A stretch of 64,000 nt of DNA from the NCBI GenBank assembly GCA_049513055.1, contig JBEKWN010000011.1, forward strand, positions 62,001 to 126,000, given 5' to 3'. Below, one piece after another: positions 50,788 to 59,674 of this stretch. The translations under genes were made by a program, and so were the position numbers. Each line of letters opens with the position of its first letter. The stretch's first letter is position 1. Below the pieces are notes generated by a model. That model saw nothing but the letters and a program-made list of their open reading frames with translations, made no database searches and was not told where the DNA came from. Source of the stretch: UBA1163 sp049513055 (GTDB lineage Bacteria > Desulfobacterota > BSN033 > UBA1163).

Positions 50788-51969
50788 ATGAAGAAAACCA
50801 CTTACCTCTATATCTTGAAGGAAATTATTCCTATTTTTCTTATAGGTCTGATGACTTTTACCATCATCCTCTTGATGGATAAAATCTTCAAGCTGATCGA
50901 ATTGATTATTAATAGGGGTGGAAATATTAAAAACATCTTGATGCTCCTTATCTACATCGCCCCCTCCTTCCTCACTTTTACTATCCCCATAGCGGTCCTT
51001 CTCGGAATCCTCCTCGCCTTTGGCCGGCTATCCGGGGATAGTGAAATTATTGCCTTCAAAGCTTCAGGAATAAGTCTTTATCAGCTTTTTATCCCCATCT
51101 CTTTTTTTTCTATCTGTGCTTTTCTCATCACGACTTTTTTGGTCTTCTATGGGCTCCCATGGGGCAACCGAGGTTTTATGGCCACGCTCTATCTCCTTGC
51201 TCAATCTAAACCAGACGTGGAAATCAAAGAGCGAGTTTTCAACGCTATGTTCAATGGCCTCATCGTCTATGTGGACAAGGTTCCCATTCAAGGGAAAAAG
51301 ATGGAGGGGATTTTAATTTATGATGAAAGAGACAAGGAGAAGGTCAATACCATCTTTGCCAAAGAGGGTTTTCTCACCAGCAATCCCTCGTCTCAGGATG
51401 TGGTATTAAAGCTCCTCAATGGAGAGGTTCATCGGTTTGAACCCAAGACGATGGCATATCAAAAAATGCAATTTGACGCCTATGATCTAAAAATTGAATT
51501 GGGGAAAGCCCTCGCTGCCTTTGAAAATAAGCTTAAAGAACATGAGATGTCGATTGATGAGATTAAAGAAAAGATAGCAAAGATGAAGAAACAAGGGGAA
51601 GACACTACCTCTCAGGAAGTCGAACTCCACAAACGATATGCCATTCCCTTTGCCTGCATCGTTTTTGGTCTCCTCGGGGTTCCTCTGGGCGTCCAACCCC
51701 GACGTTCAGGAAGGTCATACGGGTTTGTCTTCAGCATTCTTATCTTATTGGGTTACTATGTTTCCCTCATTGCCTTCGAATTGCTTGCTGTGAGAAAAAC
51801 TGTTCCCGCCTTCTTGGCAGGTTGGTTTCCTACCTTACTGTTCGGGAGTCTGGGTATCTACCTTCTGATTAAGGCGGCTAATGAATCACCCTTCAAACCG
51901 GCCGTATGGGTGATCGAAGGTCTCGATCTCCTCCAGAAAAAATGGAGAAAGGTTTCTAACCATGCATGA
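50788..51969 (+). CDS. lptF: LptF, LPS transport permease
   Basis: 393 residues from the ATG at 50,788; a GTG 21 nt earlier is also in frame but without a ribosome site. Transmembrane helices occur in two blocks (about 12-125 and 290-370) with a periplasmic beta-jellyroll domain between. A charged helix rich in Lys/Glu at about 235-275 precedes the second block. It forms the inner-membrane LptB2FG complex, extracting LPS to the LptC/A bridge. LptG overlaps it by 8 nt. Confidence 0.9.
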   Translation: MKKTTYLYILKEIIPIFLIGLMTFTIILLMDKIFKLIELIINRGGNIKNILMLLIYIAPSFLTFTIPIAVLLGILLAFGRLSGDSEIIAFKASGISLYQLFIPISFFSICAFLITTFLVFYGLPWGNRGFMATLYLLAQSKPDVEIKERVFNAMFNGLIVYVDKVPIQGKKMEGILIYDERDKEKVNTIFAKEGFLTSNPSSQDVVLKLLNGEVHRFEPKTMAYQKMQFDAYDLKIELGKALAAFENKLKEHEMSIDEIKEKIAKMKKQGEDTTSQEVELHKRYAIPFACIVFGLLGVPLGVQPRRSGRSYGFVFSILILLGYYVSLIAFELLAVRKTVPAFLAGWFPTLLFGSLGIYLLIKAANESPFKPAVWVIEGLDLLQKKWRKVSNHA

Positions 51970-53056
51970 TTATCATCGGACCCTCCATCGCTATGTCATT
52001 CGCGAATTCCTGAAGATATTTGGTTTAAGTCTAAGCAGTTTGATCCTCATCTATGTCGTCGTGCTATTTTTTCAAAAGATGAATCTCTTCAGCAGGTATA
52101 ACGCTCCTTTCCACCTGATCTTCGTTTACTTCCTTTATAAGATTCCGGAGGTCACCTTTCAATTTACCCTTCCTTATGCTATTCTATTGGCGACCCTTCT
52201 CACGCTTGGCACCCTTTCACGACATAGTGAGGTCACGGCGATGAAAGCAGGGGGGGTCAGCCTTTACCGAATTACGTTCCCATTGCTTCTCATTGCCCTC
52301 ATGATCAGTTTCTTTTCCTTCCTCGGCAATGAATACCTCGTTCCCATCACCTACCAGAAAACCCGATACCTGCTGGATGTCCAGGTTCGAAAAGAAAAGC
52401 CAGCGGGTTTTTTTAAGAATTATAAGATATGGTATCGTAGCGATCACCGCATCTTGAACATCCGACTTCTCGATCCTCAGAAAAAGGTCTTGAGCGGTTT
52501 TACCCTTTATCAATTTGATGATAATTTTCTATGTACGAAACGGATTGATGCCCAAGAGGTAAAATGGGAGGAGGGTCGATGGTGGTTCTATGACGGAACC
52601 GTCCGCGATTTTGGAGAGAGCGGCTCCGCCCAGATCACTCCTTTTAAGAAAATAGAACTCAATTTGGGGGAGGATTGGGAGTCTTTACAAAGAATCGGGC
52701 GACATTCGGAAGAGATGAGTTACGGAACACTTTGGACTTACATCCAGAGGATCCAAGCCTCAGGCTACGACGCAACCCGATATCTTGTTGATCTCCATTC
52801 TAAGCTCTCCACCCCTTTCTTAAACTTGATCATGGTCTTAATCGGCATCCCCTTCGCCTTGAAAACCAGTCGGTCTGGGGGAGTGGCTTTGAGCCTTGGG
52901 ATTAGTGTGATGCTTGGTTTTGTCTATGGGGTCATCTTTTACATTTTTATATCCTTCGGAAAATCGGGGGTTCTCGCCCCCTTTCTCTCCTGTTGGATCC
53001 CTACCGTTCTCTTTGGTCTGGCCGGAATTTTCACCTTGATGAGCATCAGGCAATAA
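51962..53056 (+). CDS. lptG: LptG, LPS transport permease
   Basis: 364 residues of the same YjgP/YjgQ family: transmembrane segments at about 15-120 and 275-360 around a periplasmic domain. It overlaps lptF by 8 nt and is the last gene of the pair. lptB, lptC and lptA are not present in the window. Confidence 0.9.
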   Translation: MHDYHRTLHRYVIREFLKIFGLSLSSLILIYVVVLFFQKMNLFSRYNAPFHLIFVYFLYKIPEVTFQFTLPYAILLATLLTLGTLSRHSEVTAMKAGGVSLYRITFPLLLIALMISFFSFLGNEYLVPITYQKTRYLLDVQVRKEKPAGFFKNYKIWYRSDHRILNIRLLDPQKKVLSGFTLYQFDDNFLCTKRIDAQEVKWEEGRWWFYDGTVRDFGESGSAQITPFKKIELNLGEDWESLQRIGRHSEEMSYGTLWTYIQRIQASGYDATRYLVDLHSKLSTPFLNLIMVLIGIPFALKTSRSGGVALSLGISVMLGFVYGVIFYIFISFGKSGVLAPFLSCWIPTVLFGLAGIFTLMSIRQ

Positions 53057-53082
53057 AGAAGAAGCATCAAATAACAAAGTTA

Positions 53083-53146
53083 TTGGGTCATTAGGTCATT
53101 AGTCATTTAATGACTTAATTACGTAGTGACTTAATGACCAAGAAGA
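53083..53146. repeat. GTCATTA inverted/tandem repeat between convergent genes
   Basis: Several TCATTA units face TAATGA units (e.g. GGTCATTAGTCATTTAATGA and GACTTAATGACC), forming a long AT-rich imperfect hairpin between the 3' ends of lptG and ccdA. It may end transcription from both sides, though without a standard U-run. Confidence 0.5.
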
Positions 53147-53174
53147 TTCTGATATTCGTCATTTCTAAGGTGAA

Positions 53175-53903
53175 TCAGGGATTGGTCAGGGCATTTAGGT
53201 AGGAATTGATATCTTTAAACGTATCGGTCAGGAAAAGAATCCCAATACCGATCAGGAAAAGACCACTCACGATAGTGATGACCCTCATGTATCGTTTTAT
53301 TTTATCAAAGGCAGAGAGGAATGAATTAAAAGCCAGGGAGGAAAGAAAAAATGGAATCCCCAGGCCTATCGAATAGTAAGTCAACAGCAGGATTCCCGTC
53401 GTAAAACTTTTCGATGTGCTGGCGTAGATGAGGATCATGGAGAGGATCGGTCCGATACAAGGGGTCCACCCTGCTGCAAAAGCCACTCCCACAAGGAATG
53501 AACCTGCATAACCCAAGGGTTTCTTCCTCATCTCAAATCTTTTTTCCATTTGCAGAAAAGGAATATTGATGATTCCGGTGAAGTGGATACCCAGGAGGAT
53601 GATGAGCACCCCTCCTCCTTTCATAATCCAGTATTGATATTGAGCCAATACCTGTCCTAAATAAGTGGCGGAGGCACCCATCAGGATAAAAACCAATGAA
53701 AATCCCATGATGAAGAACAGGGAATGAAAGATAGTGGCCCACCTCAACTTCGACCTGGCTTCAACATCTGTGAGTTCTTTGAAGGAAACCCCTGTGATGT
53801 AAGTGATATAAGAGGGAACCAAGGGAAGAACGCAGGGTGAGGCGAAGGAGAGAAGTCCTGCAGAAAAGGCGATCATCCCTGAAATCTCTTGTGGCTGGCT
53901 CAT
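53175..53903 (-). CDS. ccdA: CcdA, cytochrome c biogenesis disulfide transporter
   Basis: 242 residues with six transmembrane helices. The redox Cys are in F-A-S-P-C-V-L-P (about 21) and G-W-T-P-C-I-G-P (about 144). It passes reducing power from cytoplasmic thioredoxin to periplasmic apocytochrome maturation or thioredoxin-like proteins. It is transcribed leftward from an unpaired ATG, convergent with lptG. Confidence 0.92.
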   Translation of the reverse strand: MSQPQEISGMIAFSAGLLSFASPCVLPLVPSYITYITGVSFKELTDVEARSKLRWATIFHSLFFIMGFSLVFILMGASATYLGQVLAQYQYWIMKGGGVLIILLGIHFTGIINIPFLQMEKRFEMRKKPLGYAGSFLVGVAFAAGWTPCIGPILSMILIYASTSKSFTTGILLLTYYSIGLGIPFFLSSLAFNSFLSAFDKIKRYMRVITIVSGLFLIGIGILFLTDTFKDINSYLNALTNP

Positions 53904-53973
53904 GGCTGGTTTAAATCATTATACTCCATTCCTCACCAAATAAAAATATTTTTATTACCACTCTTCAATACCG

Positions 53974-54002
53974 TTGACAACTCATTGAGTTGATGATAAT
54001 TT
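53974..54002 (+). promoter_or_regulatory. Promoter with spacer palindrome upstream of the thiamine-binding-like gene
   Basis: Plus strand TTGACA (53,974-53,979), 17-nt spacer, TAATTT (53,997-54,002). The spacer contains CAACTC-ATT-GAGTTG (53,978-53,992), a perfect 6-bp palindrome that could be an operator. Confidence 0.4.
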
Positions 54003-54056
54003 TTTAATATCCTATTTAGGATTCTAAAACTTAAATTTTCAGGATGGAGGAGAATC

Positions 54057-54365
54057 ATGGCAATTTTAGAAATCAGTGTCGTACCTATTGGCACGGGCGA
54101 TACGAGCCTCAGCGCTTATGTGGCAGATTGCCTTCGTATTTTGAAAAAAGAAAAAGTCCATTACGAACTCTCATCAATGGGAACAAACATCGAGGGGAAC
54201 CTCAAAGACCTATTCAAAATCGCCATTAAAATGCATCAGATTCCTTTTAAAAAAGGCGCCCTTCGGGTTTTAACCACTTTAAAGATTGATGATCGAAGGG
54301 ATAAAAAGGGCACTCTGGAAGGTAAAAAGAGAGCCGTAAAAAGTAAATTAAGAAGAAAGAGTTAA
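54057..54365 (+). CDS. MTH1187/YkoF-type thiamine-binding family protein
   Basis: 102 residues: M-A-I-L-E-I-S-V-V-P-I-G and Y-E-L-S-S-M-G-T-N-I-E-G are the family (DUF77) signature. Members form tetramers and bind thiamine or hydroxymethylpyrimidine. The C-terminus is Lys-rich. GGAGGAG precedes the ATG. With thi4 at 12 kb it may belong to thiamine handling, but they are not in one operon. Confidence 0.82.
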   Translation: MAILEISVVPIGTGDTSLSAYVADCLRILKKEKVHYELSSMGTNIEGNLKDLFKIAIKMHQIPFKKGALRVLTTLKIDDRRDKKGTLEGKKRAVKSKLRRKS

Positions 54366-54433
54366 GAATTGTGAATTGACTTTTTTATTCTCCCCGTTAT
54401 ATTGAAAACAACTTTATATCAAAGGAGGTTCGA

Positions 54434-55090
54434 ATGAAGATCAAATGGTATGGACATGCAGCTTTTTTGATCACATCCGATCAAGGAACTAAAATCATTA
54501 TAGACCCTTATGAACCCGGGGCTTTTGGCGGTCAACTTTCTTACGGGAAGATTAAAGACCAGGTCGATATCGTTATAACCAGTCATGATCACGCTGATCA
54601 CAATTATACCAAGGATCTTCCTGGAACTCCTCAGGTTGTAAAAGGAAGTGGCTCTAAAACAATAAAAGGAATTCCGATTAAAGGCATTGCCACTTACCAC
54701 GACCCTTCTAAGGGGAGTGAACGAGGTGCCAACACCATCTTCACACTCAAGATCGATAATATTCAACTCTGTCACCTTGGAGACCTGGGACACCTTCTGA
54801 GCGATAAAGAATTGGCTGAGATAGGTCCGGTGGACATTGTCCTGATCCCCGTAGGGGGGTTTTTCACTATTGACTCAAAAGAAGCAACCCGTGTCGCCGA
54901 ACAGATAAAACCTAAAATCCTCATCCCTATGCATTTCAAGACAGAGAAATGCGGATTTCCTATTTCACCGGTGGAAGACTTTCTAAAAGGAAAAACAAAC
55001 GCAAAACGACCCAAGGCCAATGAAGCCACTTTCGACAAAGCAACCCTTCCTCAGCAGATGGAGATTGTGGTCTTAGAACACGCCCTGTGA
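54434..55090 (+). CDS. UPF0173-type metal-dependent hydrolase
   Basis: 218 residues of the metallo-beta-lactamase fold; the metal site is S-H-D-H-A-D-H-N at about 54-61, followed by a C-terminal L-I-P-M-H-F-K-T. Substrate unknown in the family. AAGGAGG precedes the ATG. Its TGA stop is part of a 4-bp target duplication of the MITE that follows (55,088-55,091). Confidence 0.85.
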   Translation: MKIKWYGHAAFLITSDQGTKIIIDPYEPGAFGGQLSYGKIKDQVDIVITSHDHADHNYTKDLPGTPQVVKGSGSKTIKGIPIKGIATYHDPSKGSERGANTIFTLKIDNIQLCHLGDLGHLLSDKELAEIGPVDIVLIPVGGFFTIDSKEATRVAEQIKPKILIPMHFKTEKCGFPISPVEDFLKGKTNAKRPKANEATFDKATLPQQMEIVVLEHAL

Positions 55091-55091
55091 A

Positions 55092-55191
55092 CCCCGTTAG
55101 AAAGGGTGGGGTTTAAACCTTACCCCTTCTTGATGTAAGGATAGGGATTTATATTCAGCCTGGATTAAAGGGCGTGTTTTTCTAACAGGGG
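55092..55191. mobile_element. MITE with CCCCGTTAGAAA ends, copy 1
   Basis: A 100-bp element with imperfect terminal inverted repeats (left CCCCGTTAGAAA, right TTTCTAACAGGGG, one extra base in the right end), flanked by the 4-bp duplication TGAA (55,088-55,091 and 55,192-55,195). A second copy at 61,730-61,856 has the same ends and TAAA duplications. It carries no gene; it must be moved by a transposase elsewhere. Confidence 0.75.
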
Positions 55192-55199
55192 TGAAGCAT

Positions 55200-55742
55200 A
55201 TGGAAGGATATCGCCTCAATCCATTGCTCTCTCAGGAACAGATCGCTTCCATCGTTCAAGGTTTGGCAAATCAAATCTCGAAGGATTATGCCGGAAAAGA
55301 ATTGGTGTTGGTGTGTATCCTGAAAGGGGCTTTCATGTTTCTCTCCGACCTGATTCGCCACCTCCGGATCCCCGTTCAAGTTGATTTTGTTCGTTTAGCC
55401 AGTTATGGGTCCGGGATGAAAACCTCTGGCAAAATTGAGATTACCAAAGACATCGAAATTCCCCTTGAGAAAAAGGATGTCCTCATCATCGAAGATATCA
55501 TTGACAGTGGTCGAACACTCCAGTTCCTTAAGGACCGGTTGGCACTCTCGGGCCCCCGTTCTATCAAGGTTTGTGCCCTTTTAGATAAGAAAGCCCGTAG
55601 AGAGGTTGATATGGAGGCGGATTATCTTGGAACCGAAGTGGATGATATCTTCATTGTAGGGTACGGGATTGACTTTAATGAGAACTATCGCCATTTACCT
55701 GAAATTTATTATGTTACCCCCATGGATCACCCAAAGGGATAG
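55200..55742 (+). CDS. hpt: Hypoxanthine phosphoribosyltransferase
   Basis: About 180 residues from the ATG at 55,200; a GTG at 55,191, inside the MITE end, would add 3. Purine-PRT motifs: V-C-I-L-K-G-A-F-M-F and I-I-E-D-I-I-D-S-G-R-T (PRPP loop), then D-E-N-Y-R in the C-terminal segment (N-E-N-Y-R). It salvages hypoxanthine/guanine. Its ribosome site (AGGGG) is supplied by the right end of the inserted MITE. Confidence 0.9.
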   Translation: MEGYRLNPLLSQEQIASIVQGLANQISKDYAGKELVLVCILKGAFMFLSDLIRHLRIPVQVDFVRLASYGSGMKTSGKIEITKDIEIPLEKKDVLIIEDIIDSGRTLQFLKDRLALSGPRSIKVCALLDKKARREVDMEADYLGTEVDDIFIVGYGIDFNENYRHLPEIYYVTPMDHPKG

Positions 55743-57486
55743 GGGATGGAAGTTTATCCTCGCCTTCCTTTTCTTGCTCTTCTTGCAAAGCCCTTCCTTC
55801 TCCCAGCCCCAGCCTGATGATACGGGTCTCTTCAGAGAAGGAGAGATCCTTCTTTCAAAAGGTGACACGGAAAAGGCACTTTGGCGTTTTAAGAGGTTGA
55901 TTACTGAATTTCCAAAAAGTTCTCTCTTCAACGAAGCCAAATTCAGGATGGGAATCTGTTATACCCAACTCAAAAGGCATCAAGATGCCATTCGTATTCT
56001 CAACGAACTCCTCCCCACCTTCCTTTCTCCATCCAGAATGGTACAGGTCTTTAGTTTGCTGGGAGACAACCACCTCGAATTAAATGATCGTCTCACCGCT
56101 CTCCATTGGTATGGGAAGGGTCTCCTCATCCCTGCTCAACCCAACGAGGAGCTAAGAAAGAAGGTGAAATCCATCATGGATACCTCTGATTCGGAAGAGG
56201 AATTAAAGTCCATTGAATCTCTCTACCGGGGGGCTTATGCAGGAGGTTATGCAAAATTGAAATTGGCCCAGATGGCCAAGCGCCAAGGAAATGTCACTCT
56301 TGCAAAAAGATTTCTAACGGAATTGGAAAAAGAATACCGAGGCATGGACTATATGCCCCTAGCCAAAGAGCTCTTTGAAACGATCCCTCTTTCCACCCGA
56401 TCCAAATATACAGTGGGGGTTATTCTCCCTTTGAGTGGGATTCATCGCCCTTTTGGAGAAAGAGCCCTGCAGGGAATTCAATCGGCTATAAAAGAAACTG
56501 ATTCCTCTTTGATCTCATTAGCCATTCGTGATTCTAAAGGGAGTCCAGGAGGGGCAGAAAAAGTGGTTGAGGAGTTGGTGAACAAAGAAAGAGTGATTGC
56601 CATCATTGGACCCCTTCTCAGTATCGATGTTGACCGGGCAGCCAAAAAAGCCCAGCAATTAAAAGTTCCCCTTCTGACCCTTTCTCAAAAGGAGGTCCCT
56701 ACCAATAAGGGGGATCTCGTCTTCCAGAATTCCCTCATCCCCTCAGAGCAGATCCAGACCCTTACTGACTTTGCCATCAAAGAATTGGACCTTCGCACCT
56801 TCGCCGTCTTTTATCCCAACTCCCCTTATGGACTTTATTTCAAAAATCTCTTCAATCAAGAGATTACTCGAAAAGGTGGAAAAGTCTTCGGGGTGGTCGT
56901 TTATCAAGAGAATCAGACGGATTTCAGTCAGGAGATCAAAGGATTTTTTAAGATCGAGACCATCCAGAAATACGACTCCCGGAAAAAAAAGGATGAGGAA
57001 TTCACGGTAGGCGTTTCCATCGAAGGGCTTTTCATCCCTGATGCTCATGATCGTGTAGGGACCATCCTCTCTCAAATGGCTTACTATGATATAAAGGGAT
57101 TGACCTTTTTAGGTACCAGTGCATGGAATGGTCCAGGCTTGATCTCAATTGGTGGGAAAGGAGCCGAAGGGTCGATCTTTGTTGATGCCTTTTTTAAAAA
57201 AGACCCCTCCCCTTGGGTCACCCTTTTTGTGGAAGAATTTCGAAAAACATACCAACGGGATCCTGAAACACTCGAAGCCCTGAGTTATGATGGGGCTAAA
57301 CTCATAAAAGAAATCCTCCTATCCAAATCAATTTCCTCTCCTTTGCAACTGCAAGAAGAGCTCCGGCAAGTTAAAAATTTTCAGGGAGTTTCTGGTCTAA
57401 AGGGTTTTGGGGAAGATGGGAAAGCGATTCGAACCCTTTATATTCTGAAAGTGAACAAAGGACAAATTGAACAGATTTCGCCGTAA
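55711..57486 (+). CDS. LpoA/YraM-like penicillin-binding-protein activator
   Basis: 591 residues from the ATG at 55,711, which overlaps hpt by 32 nt; the alternative at 55,669 lies deeper inside hpt. A hydrophobic signal (FILAFLFLLFLQSPSFS) precedes TPR-like helices (about 40-230) and a periplasmic ligand-binding fold from about 245 (Y-T-V-G-V-I-L-P-L-S-G; P-F-G-E-R-A-L-Q-G-I) as in LpoA. It would regulate peptidoglycan synthesis by PBP1a; a branched-chain amino-acid binding role is an alternative. The signal lacks a clear lipobox. Confidence 0.75.
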   Translation: MLPPWITQRDRGWKFILAFLFLLFLQSPSFSQPQPDDTGLFREGEILLSKGDTEKALWRFKRLITEFPKSSLFNEAKFRMGICYTQLKRHQDAIRILNELLPTFLSPSRMVQVFSLLGDNHLELNDRLTALHWYGKGLLIPAQPNEELRKKVKSIMDTSDSEEELKSIESLYRGAYAGGYAKLKLAQMAKRQGNVTLAKRFLTELEKEYRGMDYMPLAKELFETIPLSTRSKYTVGVILPLSGIHRPFGERALQGIQSAIKETDSSLISLAIRDSKGSPGGAEKVVEELVNKERVIAIIGPLLSIDVDRAAKKAQQLKVPLLTLSQKEVPTNKGDLVFQNSLIPSEQIQTLTDFAIKELDLRTFAVFYPNSPYGLYFKNLFNQEITRKGGKVFGVVVYQENQTDFSQEIKGFFKIETIQKYDSRKKKDEEFTVGVSIEGLFIPDAHDRVGTILSQMAYYDIKGLTFLGTSAWNGPGLISIGGKGAEGSIFVDAFFKKDPSPWVTLFVEEFRKTYQRDPETLEALSYDGAKLIKEILLSKSISSPLQLQEELRQVKNFQGVSGLKGFGEDGKAIRTLYILKVNKGQIEQISP

Positions 57487-57504
57487 TCCTCATCGGTTGA
57501 TCCA

Positions 57505-58173
57505 ATGAAAAAACTCCATTCCTGGAACGTCAGCGTGGAGGAAGCCATCCAGATTCAAGAGGCCTTGAAAGATCGAATCATTCTAAAAAAAACATTTTCA
57601 AAAGTGAGAACCATGGGAGGAGGAGATGTCGCCTATTCAAAAAATGAGAATCGCCTCTTCGGTGCCATCGTCATCCTCTCATTCCCAGATATGGAAATCC
57701 TTGATATGGCCACGGCTGATGGGAAGATCCCTTTCCCCTATATCCCCACCCTTTTAAGTTTTCGGGAAGGCCCGATTCTGATTAAAACCTTTCAGAGGTT
57801 AAAAATAAAACCCAATATCATGATTTTTGATGGTCAGGGCATCGCCCATCCTAGAGGAATGGGGCTTGCCTCACACATGGGCTTATGGTTAAACCTTCCA
57901 TCCATCGGTTGCGCCAAGACCGCTTTGTTAGATGAATTTATCTCTCCAGGACCTTCAAAAGGAAGTTATGAATGGATTCGAAGGGAAGGGAAAAAAGTGG
58001 GTGCTGTTCTTAGAACCAAAGAAAACGTAAAACCTCTTTTTATCTCACCCGGTCATCGCATAGACCTATCGACGAGCATTCAACTCCTTCTTGAAAGCTG
58101 CCGGGGATTCCGAATACCCGAACCCCTCCGTAAAGCCCATCAACTCTCACGAAGCATGCTGCATCGCGCATAG
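57505..58173 (+). CDS. nfi: Endonuclease V
   Basis: 222 residues. G-G-G-D-V-A-Y-S supplies the first metal Asp; P-Y-I-P-T-L-L-S-F-R-E is the PYIP wedge with the catalytic Glu; F-D-G-Q-G-I-A-H-P-R-G-M-G-L-A-S-H has the next Asp, with Gln where Asn is usual (DGNG). It cleaves 3' of hypoxanthine (inosine) and other lesions. It is 18 nt downstream of the LpoA-like gene and probably cotranscribed. Confidence 0.9.
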   Translation: MKKLHSWNVSVEEAIQIQEALKDRIILKKTFSKVRTMGGGDVAYSKNENRLFGAIVILSFPDMEILDMATADGKIPFPYIPTLLSFREGPILIKTFQRLKIKPNIMIFDGQGIAHPRGMGLASHMGLWLNLPSIGCAKTALLDEFISPGPSKGSYEWIRREGKKVGAVLRTKENVKPLFISPGHRIDLSTSIQLLLESCRGFRIPEPLRKAHQLSRSMLHRA

Positions 58174-58370
58174 GGCATAGCTCACGAATGAAAAGCAGCA
58201 AATCATAACCACTAATTTACAAATGAATTCCAATAACCAAAATTCAAAATTTAAAAGGAAAATTCTTTTGGTCATTTGGAATTGAAATTTGGAATTTATT
58301 TAGGATTTGGAAATTGTGAGTTGTATTTTTGGATTTTGGATGCTATACGCCATGTCCTAAATACTTTGCC
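58174..58370. other. AT-rich gap with AATTTGGAATT-type repeats
   Basis: Between two convergent genes. Repeats such as TTGGAATT/GAAATTTGGAATTT are mirror-like and AT-rich; no gene or clean terminator stands out. Confidence 0.35.
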
Positions 58371-59513
58371 TCACTTATAACGTTCCAGATACCTTTCCAG
58401 ACGGTTCATCCCCTCCTCAATACTCTCCATAGAATTGGCATAGCAAAATCGGATATATCCCTCTGCATTCGTTCCGAAATCGATGCCGGGTGCCACCCCG
58501 ACCTTTGCCTCTGTTAGGATATCAAAAGCGAACCGATAGGAATCGTTGGAAAATCTTTTTGCATTGGCCAAGATATAAAAAGCTCCTGTGGGCTCCACTG
58601 TAATTCCAAATCCCAGCTCTCTAAGCCGTGGAACCAAAAAACGCCGCCGCCGGTCATAGGTTTCTTTCATTTTTTGAATATCCTTTTCAGCTTCCTTCAG
58701 GCCCACCAAGGCACCCCATTGGGCAAAAGAACTGGCAGAGATGAAGAGATTCTGCTGGATTTTTTGCATAGGTCGTATAAACTCTTTAGGCGCAATGATG
58801 TATCCCAGTCTCCATCCAGTCATCGCATAGAGTTTTGAAAACCCATTGATGACAAAGGCACGATCCGTGAACTCAAGAATCGTACAGACCTCTCCTTCAT
58901 AGACCAGTCCATGATAGATTTCGTCAGAAATGATGAAGGGAGAGAATTTAGCAATCTCCTTCATTCTCTCCGCAGGCATCACATTTCCTGTTGGGTTGGA
59001 AGGTGAATTGATCATGATCCCTTTTACTTTTGAGCTAAGTTTCTCTTCGATCATCTCGGGAAGATATTGGAACCCCTCCTCTTCCAACACTGTGACAAAG
59101 ACAGGAATTCCGTCAACAAACCGAATGATATTGGGATAGCAGGGATAATAGGGATTGGAGAGGATAACTTCTTCGCCGGGTTCTAACAGGGCAGCAAAGA
59201 GAAGAAGCATCGCCGGAGAGGTTCCTGAGGTAATAAGAATTTGTTCGGGGGACACCTTCACCCGATATTTTTTCCAGTAATCCTCCGCGATCGCTTCCCT
59301 CAGTTCGATCAAACCCAGGCTGTGCGTGTAATGGGTCTTGCCTTCACAGATCGCACGATAACAGGCTTCACTGATACATTCTGGGGTGTCGAAATCCGGT
59401 TCCCCCACTTCCAAATGAATGACATGCTCCCCATTCCTCTCTAATTCTTGAGCTTTTTCCAGAACATCCATCACAATGAACGGAGGAATCTCATGAGCTT
59501 TCTTTGAAATCAT
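58371..59513 (-). CDS. Class I/II aminotransferase
   Basis: 380 residues of fold-type I PLP enzyme. S-G-T-S-P-A-M near 93, N-P-T-G-N-V near 169 and the PLP Lys in G-F-S-K-L-Y-A-M-T-G-W-R (about 228) with R-F-C-Y-A-N-S at the end (substrate-carboxylate Arg). It resembles AspC-family enzymes of uncertain specificity. Its neighbour on the same strand is the SAM hydrolase, then mtnA, so 4-methylthio-2-oxobutyrate amination is a possible role, unproven. Confidence 0.85.
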   Translation of the reverse strand: MISKKAHEIPPFIVMDVLEKAQELERNGEHVIHLEVGEPDFDTPECISEACYRAICEGKTHYTHSLGLIELREAIAEDYWKKYRVKVSPEQILITSGTSPAMLLLFAALLEPGEEVILSNPYYPCYPNIIRFVDGIPVFVTVLEEEGFQYLPEMIEEKLSSKVKGIMINSPSNPTGNVMPAERMKEIAKFSPFIISDEIYHGLVYEGEVCTILEFTDRAFVINGFSKLYAMTGWRLGYIIAPKEFIRPMQKIQQNLFISASSFAQWGALVGLKEAEKDIQKMKETYDRRRRFLVPRLRELGFGITVEPTGAFYILANAKRFSNDSYRFAFDILTEAKVGVAPGIDFGTNAEGYIRFCYANSMESIEEGMNRLERYLERYK

Positions 59514-59547
59514 GCTTTACCCCTCATAATGGCAAATAGCTAATACG

Positions 59548-59631
59548 TTATTGCGAGCGACCAACGGGAGCGTGGCAATCTCATCCGTCGAATCACGAGA
59601 TTGCTTCATCGCTTCGCTTCTCGCAATGACA
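59548..59631. repeat. REP-like inverted pair without a gene
   Basis: Left arm GTTATTGCGAG-CGACC-AACGGGAGCGTGGCAATCTC and right arm GAGATTGCTTC-ATCG-CTTCGCTTCTCGCAATGAC are complementary at ATTGCGAG...GCAATCTC. It is about 84 bp between aminotransferase and SAM-hydrolase genes. The same motif pair flanks the GIY-YIG gene at 61.5-62.0 kb. Confidence 0.65.
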
Positions 59632-59674
59632 TTTTATTTACTGAGTTCGTATCATCAATACGCCCAAGTCGCCG

